Below are positions 8,405-14,951 of a stretch of 23,128 nt of DNA, one piece after another (the first letter of the stretch is position 1; every line of letters starts with the position of its first letter). The notes beneath the pieces were generated by a model. The model had not been told where the DNA came from and did not search any database. It worked only from the letters and a program-made list of their open reading frames with translations. The DNA lies in assembly GCA_938001995.1 (NCBI GenBank), contig CALLAV010000316.1, positions 1-23,128 on the forward strand. The letters are read 5' to 3'. The DNA is from an uncultured Amylibacter sp. GTDB lineage: Bacteria; Pseudomonadota; Alphaproteobacteria; Rhodobacterales; Rhodobacteraceae. Both the position numbers and the translations under genes were made by a program.

Positions 8405-8433
8405 TTGCGGTTGCGCTCAACCACTTTTATTGT
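8405..8433 (+). promoter_or_regulatory. Candidate sigma-70 promoter of greA
   Basis: TTGCGG at 8405-8410 and TATTGT at 8428-8433 are separated by 17 bases and lie 34 bases before the greA ATG. Both boxes match the consensus only partly. The rest of the 247-base divergent gap between etfD and greA shows no reading frame or strong structure; it must hold both promoters. Confidence 0.3.
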
Positions 8434-8466
8434 CGCGCTCTGATACAGGTGACAGGACAATCCATC

Positions 8467-8937
8467 ATGGAAAAAATTCCAATGACGCCGCGCGGCTATA
8501 AAGCCGCCGAAGTAGAGCTGAAACAGTTGAAATCCGTTGATCGCCCCGCCGTGATCAAGGCGATTGCGGAAGCGCGTGAACACGGAGATTTGTCTGAAAA
8601 CGCTGAATATCATGCGGCACGTGAACAACAGAGCCATATTGAAGGTCGGATCAAGGAACTGGAAGGCGTGATCAGCCTTGCAGACGTGATCGACGTGACC
8701 AAATTGTCGGGCACAATCAAATTTGGTGCGACAATTGAACTGTACGACGAAGATACCGAACAAGAGAAAACCTACCAAATCGTGGGTGAGCCAGAAGCGG
8801 ACATCACCAAAAATCTGCTCAATATCAAGTCTCCGATTGCCCGCGCCTTGATCGGGAAAGAGGAAGGTGACAGTGTCGAAGTGCGCACCCCTGGTGGCAC
8901 AAAAAACTACGAAGTCGTGAGTGTGAAGTTTATCTAG
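8467..8937 (+). CDS. greA: Transcription elongation factor GreA
   Basis: This 156-residue protein rescues backtracked RNA polymerase by stimulating cleavage of the nascent RNA. The N-terminal coiled coil carries the loop motif [20 protein letters not shown] (about residues 37-56) with the acidic tip Asp and Glu residues needed for cleavage. The C-terminal FKBP-like domain ends in [21 protein letters not shown]. The ATG at 8467 gives the family's standard [11 protein letters not shown] start; AGGA lies about 10 bases upstream. A GTG at 8449 is possible but not expected for the family. A membrane protein gene follows 36 bases later on the same strand. All key residues are present. Confidence 0.97.
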   Translation: MEKIPMTPRGYKAAEVELKQLKSVDRPAVIKAIAEAREHGDLSENAEYHAAREQQSHIEGRIKELEGVISLADVIDVTKLSGTIKFGATIELYDEDTEQEKTYQIVGEPEADITKNLLNIKSPIARALIGKEEGDSVEVRTPGGTKNYEVVSVKFI

Positions 8938-8973
8938 TCTTTCGTTCCTCTTAGGTCACAAAGGCCAACAAAT

Positions 8974-9981
8974 ATGACTGACGGCACCGAGCACACGCCA
9001 GCGAAGCCTGTTAATTCAGGCGCAGAAACACGGATCGCCTTGGCGATTACGATTTTCTGGCTTCTGGCCTGCACAATCTACATTTTCGGTGTTCCGGGCG
9101 CGTTGGCCGAGGCATCGAGCAGTTTGCTGACATTGATGATCACGTTCATGGCGATGTTTTTCCCAGTGATCGTAATCTGGACCGTCGCATATGTGTCAAA
9201 CTCCGTTCGGATCATGCAGGCAGAAACCAATGTGTTGCGCACCTCGATGGACCAAATCAAAACGGTTCTGTCCGAAAAACCGCAACAAGATGACACTGCC
9301 TTGAAAGAACAACTGGCAGAGATTGCCGCGCTGACGCAGCAAACGGACAGCCGCCTAAATGAATTGGCACAGCTACAGACCGCGGCCCCGATGGCTGAAC
9401 CTACGACCGTGCGCAGCGACGCCGCTGCCCTTGTGGAAAAAGCACCCGAGCCTGACGACCTCAGCCAGACAACGCTGCCGTTGCAAACGCCAACGGGTCC
9501 AGAGCGGATGCCGATCACTGTGCCAGAATTTATCAAAGCGCTGAACTTTCCAGAAAATGCCGAGGACAAAGAAGGCTTCCGCGTTTTACGTCGTGCTTTT
9601 GAAGAGCGCGAGTTGGGCAAATTGCTGCAAGCCTCCCAAGATGTGCTGACGCTGTTGTCACAAGACGGCATTTACATGGATGATCTGAACCCTGACAAAC
9701 CGTTGCCAACTGTCTGGCGTCGTTTTGCCTCTGGCCAGCGTGGCCTGACGGTCTCCGCACTTGGTGGCATTCGGGATCGCTCCGCGCTGACGCTTGCAAA
9801 AACGCGCCTTAAGAATGACCCAGTATTCCGCGACGCTGCACACCATTTCCTGCGCAAATTCGACCAAATTTTGATCGAGTTCGAACCTATGGCTGAAGAC
9901 TCAGAACTGTTGGAAATGTCCATGACCCGCACCGCGCGGGCGTTCATGCTGCTCGGTCGCGTGGCAGGGTCTTTCGACTAG
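8974..9981 (+). CDS. Conserved-type membrane protein of unknown function, two helices plus coiled coil
   Basis: I do not recognise a named family. The 335-residue product has a short polar N-terminus, two transmembrane helices (about residues 20-42 and 51-77), then a likely coiled coil (about 80-137) and a Pro/Thr-rich linker. A soluble, mostly helical C-terminal domain spans about 178-335 and begins with MPITVPEFIKALNFP. With two helices both termini probably face the same side, most likely the cytoplasm. The ATG at 8974 has AAGG 9 bases upstream. It lies 36 bases after greA and may be cotranscribed. It converges on moeA with a palindromic motif between the stop codons. Codon use resembles its neighbours, so recent transfer is not suggested. 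Function is unknown. Confidence 0.85.
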   Translation: MTDGTEHTPAKPVNSGAETRIALAITIFWLLACTIYIFGVPGALAEASSSLLTLMITFMAMFFPVIVIWTVAYVSNSVRIMQAETNVLRTSMDQIKTVLSEKPQQDDTALKEQLAEIAALTQQTDSRLNELAQLQTAAPMAEPTTVRSDAAALVEKAPEPDDLSQTTLPLQTPTGPERMPITVPEFIKALNFPENAEDKEGFRVLRRAFEERELGKLLQASQDVLTLLSQDGIYMDDLNPDKPLPTVWRRFASGQRGLTVSALGGIRDRSALTLAKTRLKNDPVFRDAAHHFLRKFDQILIEFEPMAEDSELLEMSMTRTARAFMLLGRVAGSFD

Positions 9982-9990
9982 CCGCCGCTC

Positions 9991-10030
9991 TTCTTTTGGC
10001 CAAAAATATCCCCCGCGCAGAGCGCTAGAA
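9991..10030. repeat. Palindromic intergenic motif at the moeA 3' end
   Basis: A perfect 12-base palindrome TTTTGGCCAAAA at 9994-10005 is followed by ATATCCCCC and a GCGCAGAGCGC segment (about 10016-10026). It fills the 51-base gap between the convergent stop codons of the membrane protein and moeA. Read on the minus strand it is a GC-rich block, then GGGGGATATTTTTGGCCAAAAGAAG. From memory, similar sequences occur at gene ends in many Rhodobacteraceae, but this was not searched. It may act as a terminator or be a dispersed repeat. Confidence 0.45.
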
Positions 10031-10032
10031 TT

Positions 10033-11289
10033 CTAAATCCCAAACGCTGCATAAGGGTAAAACCGAACAAGGTCTCCCTCTGCCAGCGTCAGTGCCCCAT
10101 CGCTTAGTTCCACGAGCCCCTCTGCCCAACTCAGGCCAGAAATTCGTCCGGATCCTTCGGATTTGAACACTTCGGCTTTACCATCGCGAACACGGGCACG
10201 CAGATATTCTCGACGTCCCGCCTTTTTGTTTTTCCCAAATGCAGCAGGCACGTCAAAACCAACAGGCTCTTGCCAGGCTGACCCTGCCAACAGCGACAAA
10301 GCTGGCCGCGCAAAAACCAGCGTACACACCAAAGCCGCAACAGGATTTCCAGGCAGGCCAAACACAGGCACACCATTCCACAGCGCAAGCGCCAAGGGCC
10401 GCCCTGGCTTCACGGCGATACGCCACGTTTGAAGGTCGCCTTTGGCTGCCAGAACCGCAGACACATGATCCTCGTCACCCGCTGATGCACCACCACTGGT
10501 TAAAATCGCATCTGCCTGTTCCGCCCCACGATCGAAAGCCTCTGTCACCAGTTCGGCATCATCCGCAACACGGCCAAGGTCCACAGGTTCAAAACCCCAA
10601 GCGCGGATCACATCGAGCAGCATCGGCCTGTTCGCATCGTAAATTTGAGCACTGCTGGCCGTTTGCCCAACAGACACAACCTCATCTCCTGTGGACAAAA
10701 CAGCCACTCGCAATTTCCGTCGCACGAAAACCGTCGCAATCCCTACAGCTGCCAACAATGCAAGGTCTTGGGGTCGCAACAAATGTTCCGCGGACAAAAC
10801 CACGTTTCCAGCAGCAACGTCTTCGCCAGCAGCCCGGGTGTTCGCGCCTCGTTTCAGCCCAGATCGAAAGGCGATGCGGTCGTCCGAAACACTGCAATCC
10901 TCTTCCAGAACAACGGTATCTACGCCTTCGGGCACTCTCGCGCCTGTCAAAATGCGTAGTGCTTGCCCATCCGCCAGCACCTCCTCAAATGGCGCGCCTG
11001 CCGCCGCGCGACCTTGTGCCAAAGGCAGCTCACACACTTCCGCATCAGGTAAACAGTCATACGCAAACCCATATCCATCTACTGCGGAATTTGAATAAGG
11101 CGGGTTCGAGCGCACAGCCAAAACATCCGACGCCAGTATCCGCCCACCCGCATTGGGCACAGCGACCTCTTCCACTTCGGTTACGCAATGCAGCCCATTG
11201 CGCAGCATTGCGAGCGCATCATCCACAGGCGTCCAATCGACACCGGGTGGCATGGCAAAACAATCGTCTTTCAGCGGCGGTGGCTTCAT
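10033..11289 (-). CDS. moeA: Molybdopterin molybdenumtransferase MoeA
   Basis: This 418-residue protein inserts molybdate into adenylylated molybdopterin to form the molybdenum cofactor. Visible family motifs are PPYSNSAVDGYGF near residue 63, the TSGGASAGDEDHV segment, KPGRPLALA and FGLPGNPVAAL. These match the MoeA domains II, III and IV in order. The ATG at 11289 overlaps the mobB stop by 4 bases, and a second ATG 12 codons in is possible. The gene is the last of the fdhD-mobA-mobB-moeA operon, whose members all overlap. The length is normal. A long open frame on the other strand (10239-11342) is a codon-bias shadow. Confidence 0.96.
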   Translation of the reverse strand: MKPPPLKDDCFAMPPGVDWTPVDDALAMLRNGLHCVTEVEEVAVPNAGGRILASDVLAVRSNPPYSNSAVDGYGFAYDCLPDAEVCELPLAQGRAAAGAPFEEVLADGQALRILTGARVPEGVDTVVLEEDCSVSDDRIAFRSGLKRGANTRAAGEDVAAGNVVLSAEHLLRPQDLALLAAVGIATVFVRRKLRVAVLSTGDEVVSVGQTASSAQIYDANRPMLLDVIRAWGFEPVDLGRVADDAELVTEAFDRGAEQADAILTSGGASAGDEDHVSAVLAAKGDLQTWRIAVKPGRPLALALWNGVPVFGLPGNPVAALVCTLVFARPALSLLAGSAWQEPVGFDVPAAFGKNKKAGRREYLRARVRDGKAEVFKSEGSGRISGLSWAEGLVELSDGALTLAEGDLVRFYPYAAFGI

Positions 11290-11780
11290 CCCAGACCCAC
11301 CTGTTTAACCACAAAATCCGCAATCGCCGCTGTGTCATTTAAATCGAACACAGGCTGCGTAACACCTAGGTCAACATCGCTCGCCACGGCCACAATCGTC
11401 TCGTCCTTATGGGCTAAAACCGCTTTGCCTGCCTCTGCGCGGTGGCATTCCAGTTTCTCATGACCCTCGGCCTTGAATCCTTCGACAAGCACCAAATCCA
11501 CAGGCGTCAGTTTCGTCAGCAACTCTGACAGAGGCACCTCAGGCGCGCCACGCAATTCATGCATCAGCGCCCAACGATTGCCAGAAGACAGCAACACCTC
11601 ACGCGCGCCTGCTTCGCGGTGGCGATAGCTGTCGCGACCCTCGTGATCGACGTCAAATGAGTGGTGCGCATGTTTCACAGTAGACACCGAAAACCCACGT
11701 GCCGACAGTTCTGTCACCAGCCGTTCCACCAGCCCTGTTTTGCCCGTGTTCTTCCACCCAGTGATGCCAAAGACCTTCAC
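11286..11780 (-). CDS. mobB: Molybdopterin-guanine dinucleotide biosynthesis adapter protein MobB
   Basis: This 164-residue P-loop GTPase-like protein assists MobA in making the guanine dinucleotide form of the molybdenum cofactor. The Walker A motif GWKNTGKTGL is at residues 8-17; compared with the GKT(T/S) usually seen elsewhere, the residue after the threonine is Gly. The HAHHSFDVDHEGRDSYRHREAG segment contains the family's conserved histidine and aspartate residues, and LVLVEGFK is the later strand motif. Both ends overlap neighbours by 4 bases: mobA upstream and moeA downstream. That implies translational coupling within the operon. Length is typical. Confidence 0.95.
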   Translation of the reverse strand: MKVFGITGWKNTGKTGLVERLVTELSARGFSVSTVKHAHHSFDVDHEGRDSYRHREAGAREVLLSSGNRWALMHELRGAPEVPLSELLTKLTPVDLVLVEGFKAEGHEKLECHRAEAGKAVLAHKDETIVAVASDVDLGVTQPVFDLNDTAAIADFVVKQVGLG

Positions 11781-12388
11781 AAATCGTACTCCGCGATCAT
11801 CGATTCCGCCTTGGCCATATCCTCTGGCGTGTTGACGTTAAAGAACGGATCAAACGGCGTTGCGGCGAACTCCACATTGATGCAGCCGTGGGGTTTCGTC
11901 CACTGCACGACCTTACGCACACCGTCGTTCAAAGCCGCTCGCAAATCGTCGCGCAGGGCCACAGGCCACTTGCCAAACGTTGGATGCCGCGCCGTGCCGC
12001 GTTCCGGATCAGGCGTCACAGCCATACACAAATCTGCGCCAGTTTCATCAAACCGTGCCACCAAATCACGCGGATAAAACGGCGTATCTGCCGCCACGGT
12101 CACAATATGTGTGGCCCCTTCCCGCGCTGCATAATCCATACCTGCAAGCACACCAGCAAGCGGCCCTACAAACCCCGCAATCGTATCATTCACAACAGGC
12201 ACGCCCAGCCCATCAAATCGCGACGGATCACCATTCGCGTTCAGGATCACCGTGTCTATCTGCTTGCTCAACCGCACCTTCACACGACCCAGCAGTGACA
12301 CGCCACCAAGCGTCAGCAACCCCTTGTCGCCACCACCCATGCGCGACGACAAACCGCCCGCGAGGATCACACCGATTGCATCACCCAT
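11777..12388 (-). CDS. mobA: Molybdenum cofactor guanylyltransferase MobA
   Basis: This 203-residue nucleotidyltransferase attaches GMP to molybdopterin, giving the bis-MGD cofactor used by formate dehydrogenases and other DMSO-reductase-family enzymes. The nucleotide-binding signature VILAGGLSSRMGGGDKGLL starts at about residue 6, and the metal-binding aspartate is in ADTPF. HPTFGKW and NVNTPEDMAKAE are conserved late motifs. The ATG at 12388 is preferred over one at 12427 because it places the signature at the usual distance; it overlaps the fdhD stop by 8 bases. The downstream mobB overlaps by 4 bases. Key residues are intact. Confidence 0.95.
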   Translation of the reverse strand: MGDAIGVILAGGLSSRMGGGDKGLLTLGGVSLLGRVKVRLSKQIDTVILNANGDPSRFDGLGVPVVNDTIAGFVGPLAGVLAGMDYAAREGATHIVTVAADTPFYPRDLVARFDETGADLCMAVTPDPERGTARHPTFGKWPVALRDDLRAALNDGVRKVVQWTKPHGCINVEFAATPFDPFFNVNTPEDMAKAESMIAEYDL

Positions 12389-13253
12389 CCGCCGATCTCC
12401 GCTTGCCTTTGTCTTCTGCGATCGCATCTAAATCCGCGTCCCAGTCGAGCCGCTCTGCACCGCTTAAACACATGAACCGCTTGCCCCGCATCCGCCCGAT
12501 CAGGGTCAGCCCAACCTGCTGTGCAATCTCGACACCCCAAGCGGTAAAGCCGGACCGCGACACCAGGACGGGGATGCCCATCAACGCGCATTTGATCACC
12601 ATCTCGGACGTCAGACGCCCCGTGGTGTACATGATCTTATCCCCCGCCTCGGCCTGTTCAGACAGCATCCAACCCGCGATTTTATCCACCGCATTGTGTC
12701 GCCCAACGTCTTCCATATACACCAACGGGCGGTCTTCTTGGCACAGAACCGTTCCATGAATAGCCCCTGCCGCAAGATACAGGCTTGGCGTTTGATTGAT
12801 CTGCGCGGCCAGCGAATAGAGCCAGCTGGTTTTCACCTGCGTCTGCGGCAATGCAACCTGATCGAGCCCCTCCATCATGTCGCCAAAAACCGTCCCAACC
12901 GCACAGCCACTGGTGCGCGTTTTCTTCTTCAGCTTTTCTTCATAAACCGTCGCGCCATCTGTCCGCACCACAACGGTCTCAAGCTCTTCGTCAAAATCGA
13001 CACCCAACACGGCCTCGCCTTCGCCTAGCATTCCTTGATTGCGCAAAAAACCAAGCGCGAGGTATTCGGGGTAATCGCCAATGGTCATCGCTGTGACGAT
13101 TTCCTGACCATTCAGAAAGATCGTTAGCGGACGTTCTTCTACCACCGAAATCTTTTGCACGGCACCCGTGTGATCCGTGCCTTGCACCACGCGGGTCAGC
13201 CCATCACCACCTGTGCTGGGCGCGATCACATATTTTGACGGGACGTTAGACAT
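12381..13253 (-). CDS. fdhD: Formate dehydrogenase sulfurtransferase FdhD
   Basis: This 290-residue protein transfers sulfur from a cysteine desulfurase to the molybdenum cofactor, needed for active formate dehydrogenase. Family motifs include EERPLTIFLNGQEI near 39-52, MTIGDYPEYLALGFL, the GR-containing MEDVGRHNAVDKI and TTGRLTSEMVIKCA. The active-site loop reads TSGCAVGT: Cys117 is present, but the position of the second cysteine of the CxxC in E. coli FdhD is Gly120. It is the first gene of the fdhD-mobA-mobB-moeA operon and starts 53 bases from the divergent azlC. No formate dehydrogenase gene is in the window. Length is normal. Confidence 0.95.
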   Translation of the reverse strand: MSNVPSKYVIAPSTGGDGLTRVVQGTDHTGAVQKISVVEERPLTIFLNGQEIVTAMTIGDYPEYLALGFLRNQGMLGEGEAVLGVDFDEELETVVVRTDGATVYEEKLKKKTRTSGCAVGTVFGDMMEGLDQVALPQTQVKTSWLYSLAAQINQTPSLYLAAGAIHGTVLCQEDRPLVYMEDVGRHNAVDKIAGWMLSEQAEAGDKIMYTTGRLTSEMVIKCALMGIPVLVSRSGFTAWGVEIAQQVGLTLIGRMRGKRFMCLSGAERLDWDADLDAIAEDKGKRRSADG

Positions 13254-13306
13254 CTATCAATTGTCACTTTGCAGGTTCTGCCGTATTCGACTGTCATAGT
13301 ATCATT

Positions 13307-14023
13307 ATGACCAAGCCACAAACCACATCCAAATCCGCCTTTTGGGCAGGCTATCGCGACTGTTTGCCGTTTATTCTGGTGGCTGGTCCGTTTGGCATGC
13401 TGTTTGGCGTTGCCGCAACCGATCTCGGGCTGAACTTGGTTGAGACGATGACCATGACAGTGCTGGTGATAGCGGGTGCATCCCAGTTTACCGCGCTGCT
13501 GTTGATAGAAGAAAACGCGCCAACGTTTATTATCATTCTCACTGCATTGGCGGTGAACCTGCGCATGGCGATGTATTCTGCCGCGATGGTTCCCTATCTT
13601 GGCAAAGCGTCTAGGGGCATGAAGCTGCTTTTGGCTTATTTCAATGTCGACCAATCCTTTGGTCTTGCCAGTGTGCGTTTTCCATTGGAAACAGGTTGGA
13701 CCGTTGCCAACCGCAGCGCTTATTTTTGTGGGGCGTCCATGGCAATCATGCCGTTTTGGGTGCTGTTTTCCTACCTTGGCGCAGCATTTGGAACGAAAAT
13801 TCCTGACAGCTTCGCGCTCGATTTCGCGCTGCCGATTTGCTTTCTGGCTATCATCGCCCCTGCCTTGCGCACACTGCCCCACGTACTCGCTGCGTTTACG
13901 TCTGTGGTTGGGGCGCTCTTGCTGAGTTGGGTTCCATTTTCACTCGGACTGATTATCGCGGCCATCATTGCGATGATGGTCGGCGCTTGGTCGGAAAAGT
14001 GGTTGGAGGGGCGCAAACAATGA
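13307..14023 (+). CDS. azlC: AzlC family amino-acid permease subunit
   Basis: This 238-residue integral membrane protein has about six hydrophobic segments and the AzlC pattern (FWAGYRDCLPFILVAGPFGMLFG at the start, then GASQFTALLLIEENA). AzlC with AzlD exports branched-chain amino acids or related compounds in bacteria where it has been studied. The stop overlaps the azlD start by 4 bases, so the two subunits are coupled. No ribosome binding site is visible before the ATG at 13307; a CATAGT at 13295-13300 would place a transcription start near the ATG, so the mRNA may be leaderless. The gene is divergent from fdhD with 53 bases between. The substrate is inferred from family only. Confidence 0.92.
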   Translation: MTKPQTTSKSAFWAGYRDCLPFILVAGPFGMLFGVAATDLGLNLVETMTMTVLVIAGASQFTALLLIEENAPTFIIILTALAVNLRMAMYSAAMVPYLGKASRGMKLLLAYFNVDQSFGLASVRFPLETGWTVANRSAYFCGASMAIMPFWVLFSYLGAAFGTKIPDSFALDFALPICFLAIIAPALRTLPHVLAAFTSVVGALLLSWVPFSLGLIIAAIIAMMVGAWSEKWLEGRKQ

Positions 14024-14352
14024 CGCTCGATCCTGTACAAATCTGGACCGTGATTGCGGGGCTTGCCGTTGGTACTTTCTTTATCCGCTGGTCATTCTTG
14101 GGCCTGCTTGGCGATCGCGAGTTGCCTGAATGGGCGCACCGTCATTTGCGATACACCGCTGTCGCCATTTTGCCAGGATTGATTGCGCCGTTCGTTTTGT
14201 GGCCTACGGCAACGCAGGGGCAAACCGATCCTGTTCGTTTGGCCGCCGCACTCGTTGCATTAGGCCTTGGGGTTTGGCGAAAGTCTGCTGTCGCTGCGAT
14301 TTTGGGCGGGTTTGGCACGCTTTATGCGTTGCAATACTTGACTGCTGGCTAA
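14020..14352 (+). CDS. azlD: AzlD family small permease subunit
   Basis: This 110-residue membrane protein has about four hydrophobic helices and the AzlD signature of an early TFFIRWSFLGLLGDRELPEW followed by LRYTAVAILPGLIAP. It partners AzlC in amino-acid export. The ATG at 14020 sits inside the azlC stop (ATGA), with a GGAGGGG element 8-14 bases upstream inside azlC. A longer frame exists upstream but would overlap azlC deeply and is rejected. Its stop overlaps that of the convergent Lrp-family gene by 4 bases, leaving no room for a terminator. Confidence 0.93.
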   Translation: MTLDPVQIWTVIAGLAVGTFFIRWSFLGLLGDRELPEWAHRHLRYTAVAILPGLIAPFVLWPTATQGQTDPVRLAAALVALGLGVWRKSAVAAILGGFGTLYALQYLTAG

Positions 14353-14807
14353 AGGGGTAAAGCGGTTGTTTTGAAAACAGTCCGCAAAGCAAAGCTGGAT
14401 TGCAGCTGCGCCACACCGGGCAAGGTCGCCAAATACTTGCGGTGAATGCGTGCAAAATCATCCGTGTCGGCCGCAACAACTTTCAACAAATAGTCCGCTG
14501 TGCCAGCCATCAAGTGACACTCCAAAACATCAGGGATACGCGATACTTCACGCTCGAACGCCGCAAGGGTTTCATCCGCTTGTCCGCTTAGCGAAGTTTC
14601 CACAAAGACCGTCGTGCGCCGATCCACGGTGCGTGGGTCCAACAACGCAACATAGTCGCGAATAATCCCTTCGGATTCCAGCCGTTGCACGCGACGATGA
14701 CAGGCTGAGGCGGACAGATTTATCTTCTCTGCAAGGTCCGCGTTCGACATGCGTCCACTCTTTTGCAACGCATTCAGGATTCGTCGATCTATTTCGTCAA
14801 TTTTCAT
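14349..14807 (-). CDS. Lrp/AsnC family transcriptional regulator, probable regulator of ald
   Basis: The 152-residue protein has an N-terminal winged helix-turn-helix (residues 1-60, MKIDEIDRRILNALQKSGRM, then LAEKINLSASACHRRVQRLE) and a C-terminal RAM ligand-binding domain (about 65-145). Both are typical of Lrp/AsnC regulators, which sense amino acids as octamers. The ATG at 14807 gives the canonical start; the longer frame to 15218 would run through the divergent promoter region into ald. It is divergent from ald, a layout in which the regulator (AldR type) usually activates alanine dehydrogenase in response to alanine. A perfect 25-base palindrome lies between the two genes. The target is inferred. 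Confidence 0.93.
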   Translation of the reverse strand: MKIDEIDRRILNALQKSGRMSNADLAEKINLSASACHRRVQRLESEGIIRDYVALLDPRTVDRRTTVFVETSLSGQADETLAAFEREVSRIPDVLECHLMAGTADYLLKVVAADTDDFARIHRKYLATLPGVAQLQSSFALRTVFKTTALPL

Positions 14808-14838
14808 GATGCATATAATTCCTGCGGCAAATCTGATG

Positions 14839-14863
14839 ATTTTTCGAAGAATATTCGAAAAAT
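14839..14863. promoter_or_regulatory. Probable Lrp-family operator between lrp and ald
   Basis: ATTTTTCGAA at 14839-14848 and TTCGAAAAAT at 14854-14863 form a perfect inverted repeat with a 5-base AT-rich centre. It begins 32 bases from the regulator start and 89 bases from the ald start. AT-rich palindromes of this type are usual Lrp/AsnC sites. For ald a CATAAT box at 14910-14915 could be the -10 element with a poor -35, as expected for an activated promoter. Confidence 0.65.
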
Positions 14864-14951
14864 ATGATGAATGAAACAACAGAATGAAATCCATACTTGG
14901 ATACACTTGCATAATAATTGGGCAGAATGAAAACCAGCTAAGGACAAAGCC

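Noticed and set aside
9078..9671. A 197-codon open frame on the minus strand opposite the membrane protein gene
   Set aside because: It is rich in Ser, Ala and Cys with no motif. The plus-strand gene has a good ribosome binding site, plausible membrane helices and position after greA.
10239..11342. A 367-codon open frame on the plus strand opposite moeA
   Set aside because: It lies fully antisense to a clear moeA plus the start of mobB. Its product is rich in His, Pro, Gln and Arg, as expected from reading codon-biased DNA backwards, and it shows no known motif.
10033..13253. Possibility that the molybdenum cofactor operon is horizontally acquired
   Set aside because: Base composition and codon use look like the neighbours, the genes are intact and overlapping, and no mobile-element genes or direct repeats flank it.
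13837..14019. N-terminal extension of azlD
   Set aside because: It overlaps azlC in another frame and lacks membrane-protein character. The ATG at 14020 has a ribosome binding site and the standard ATGA coupling.
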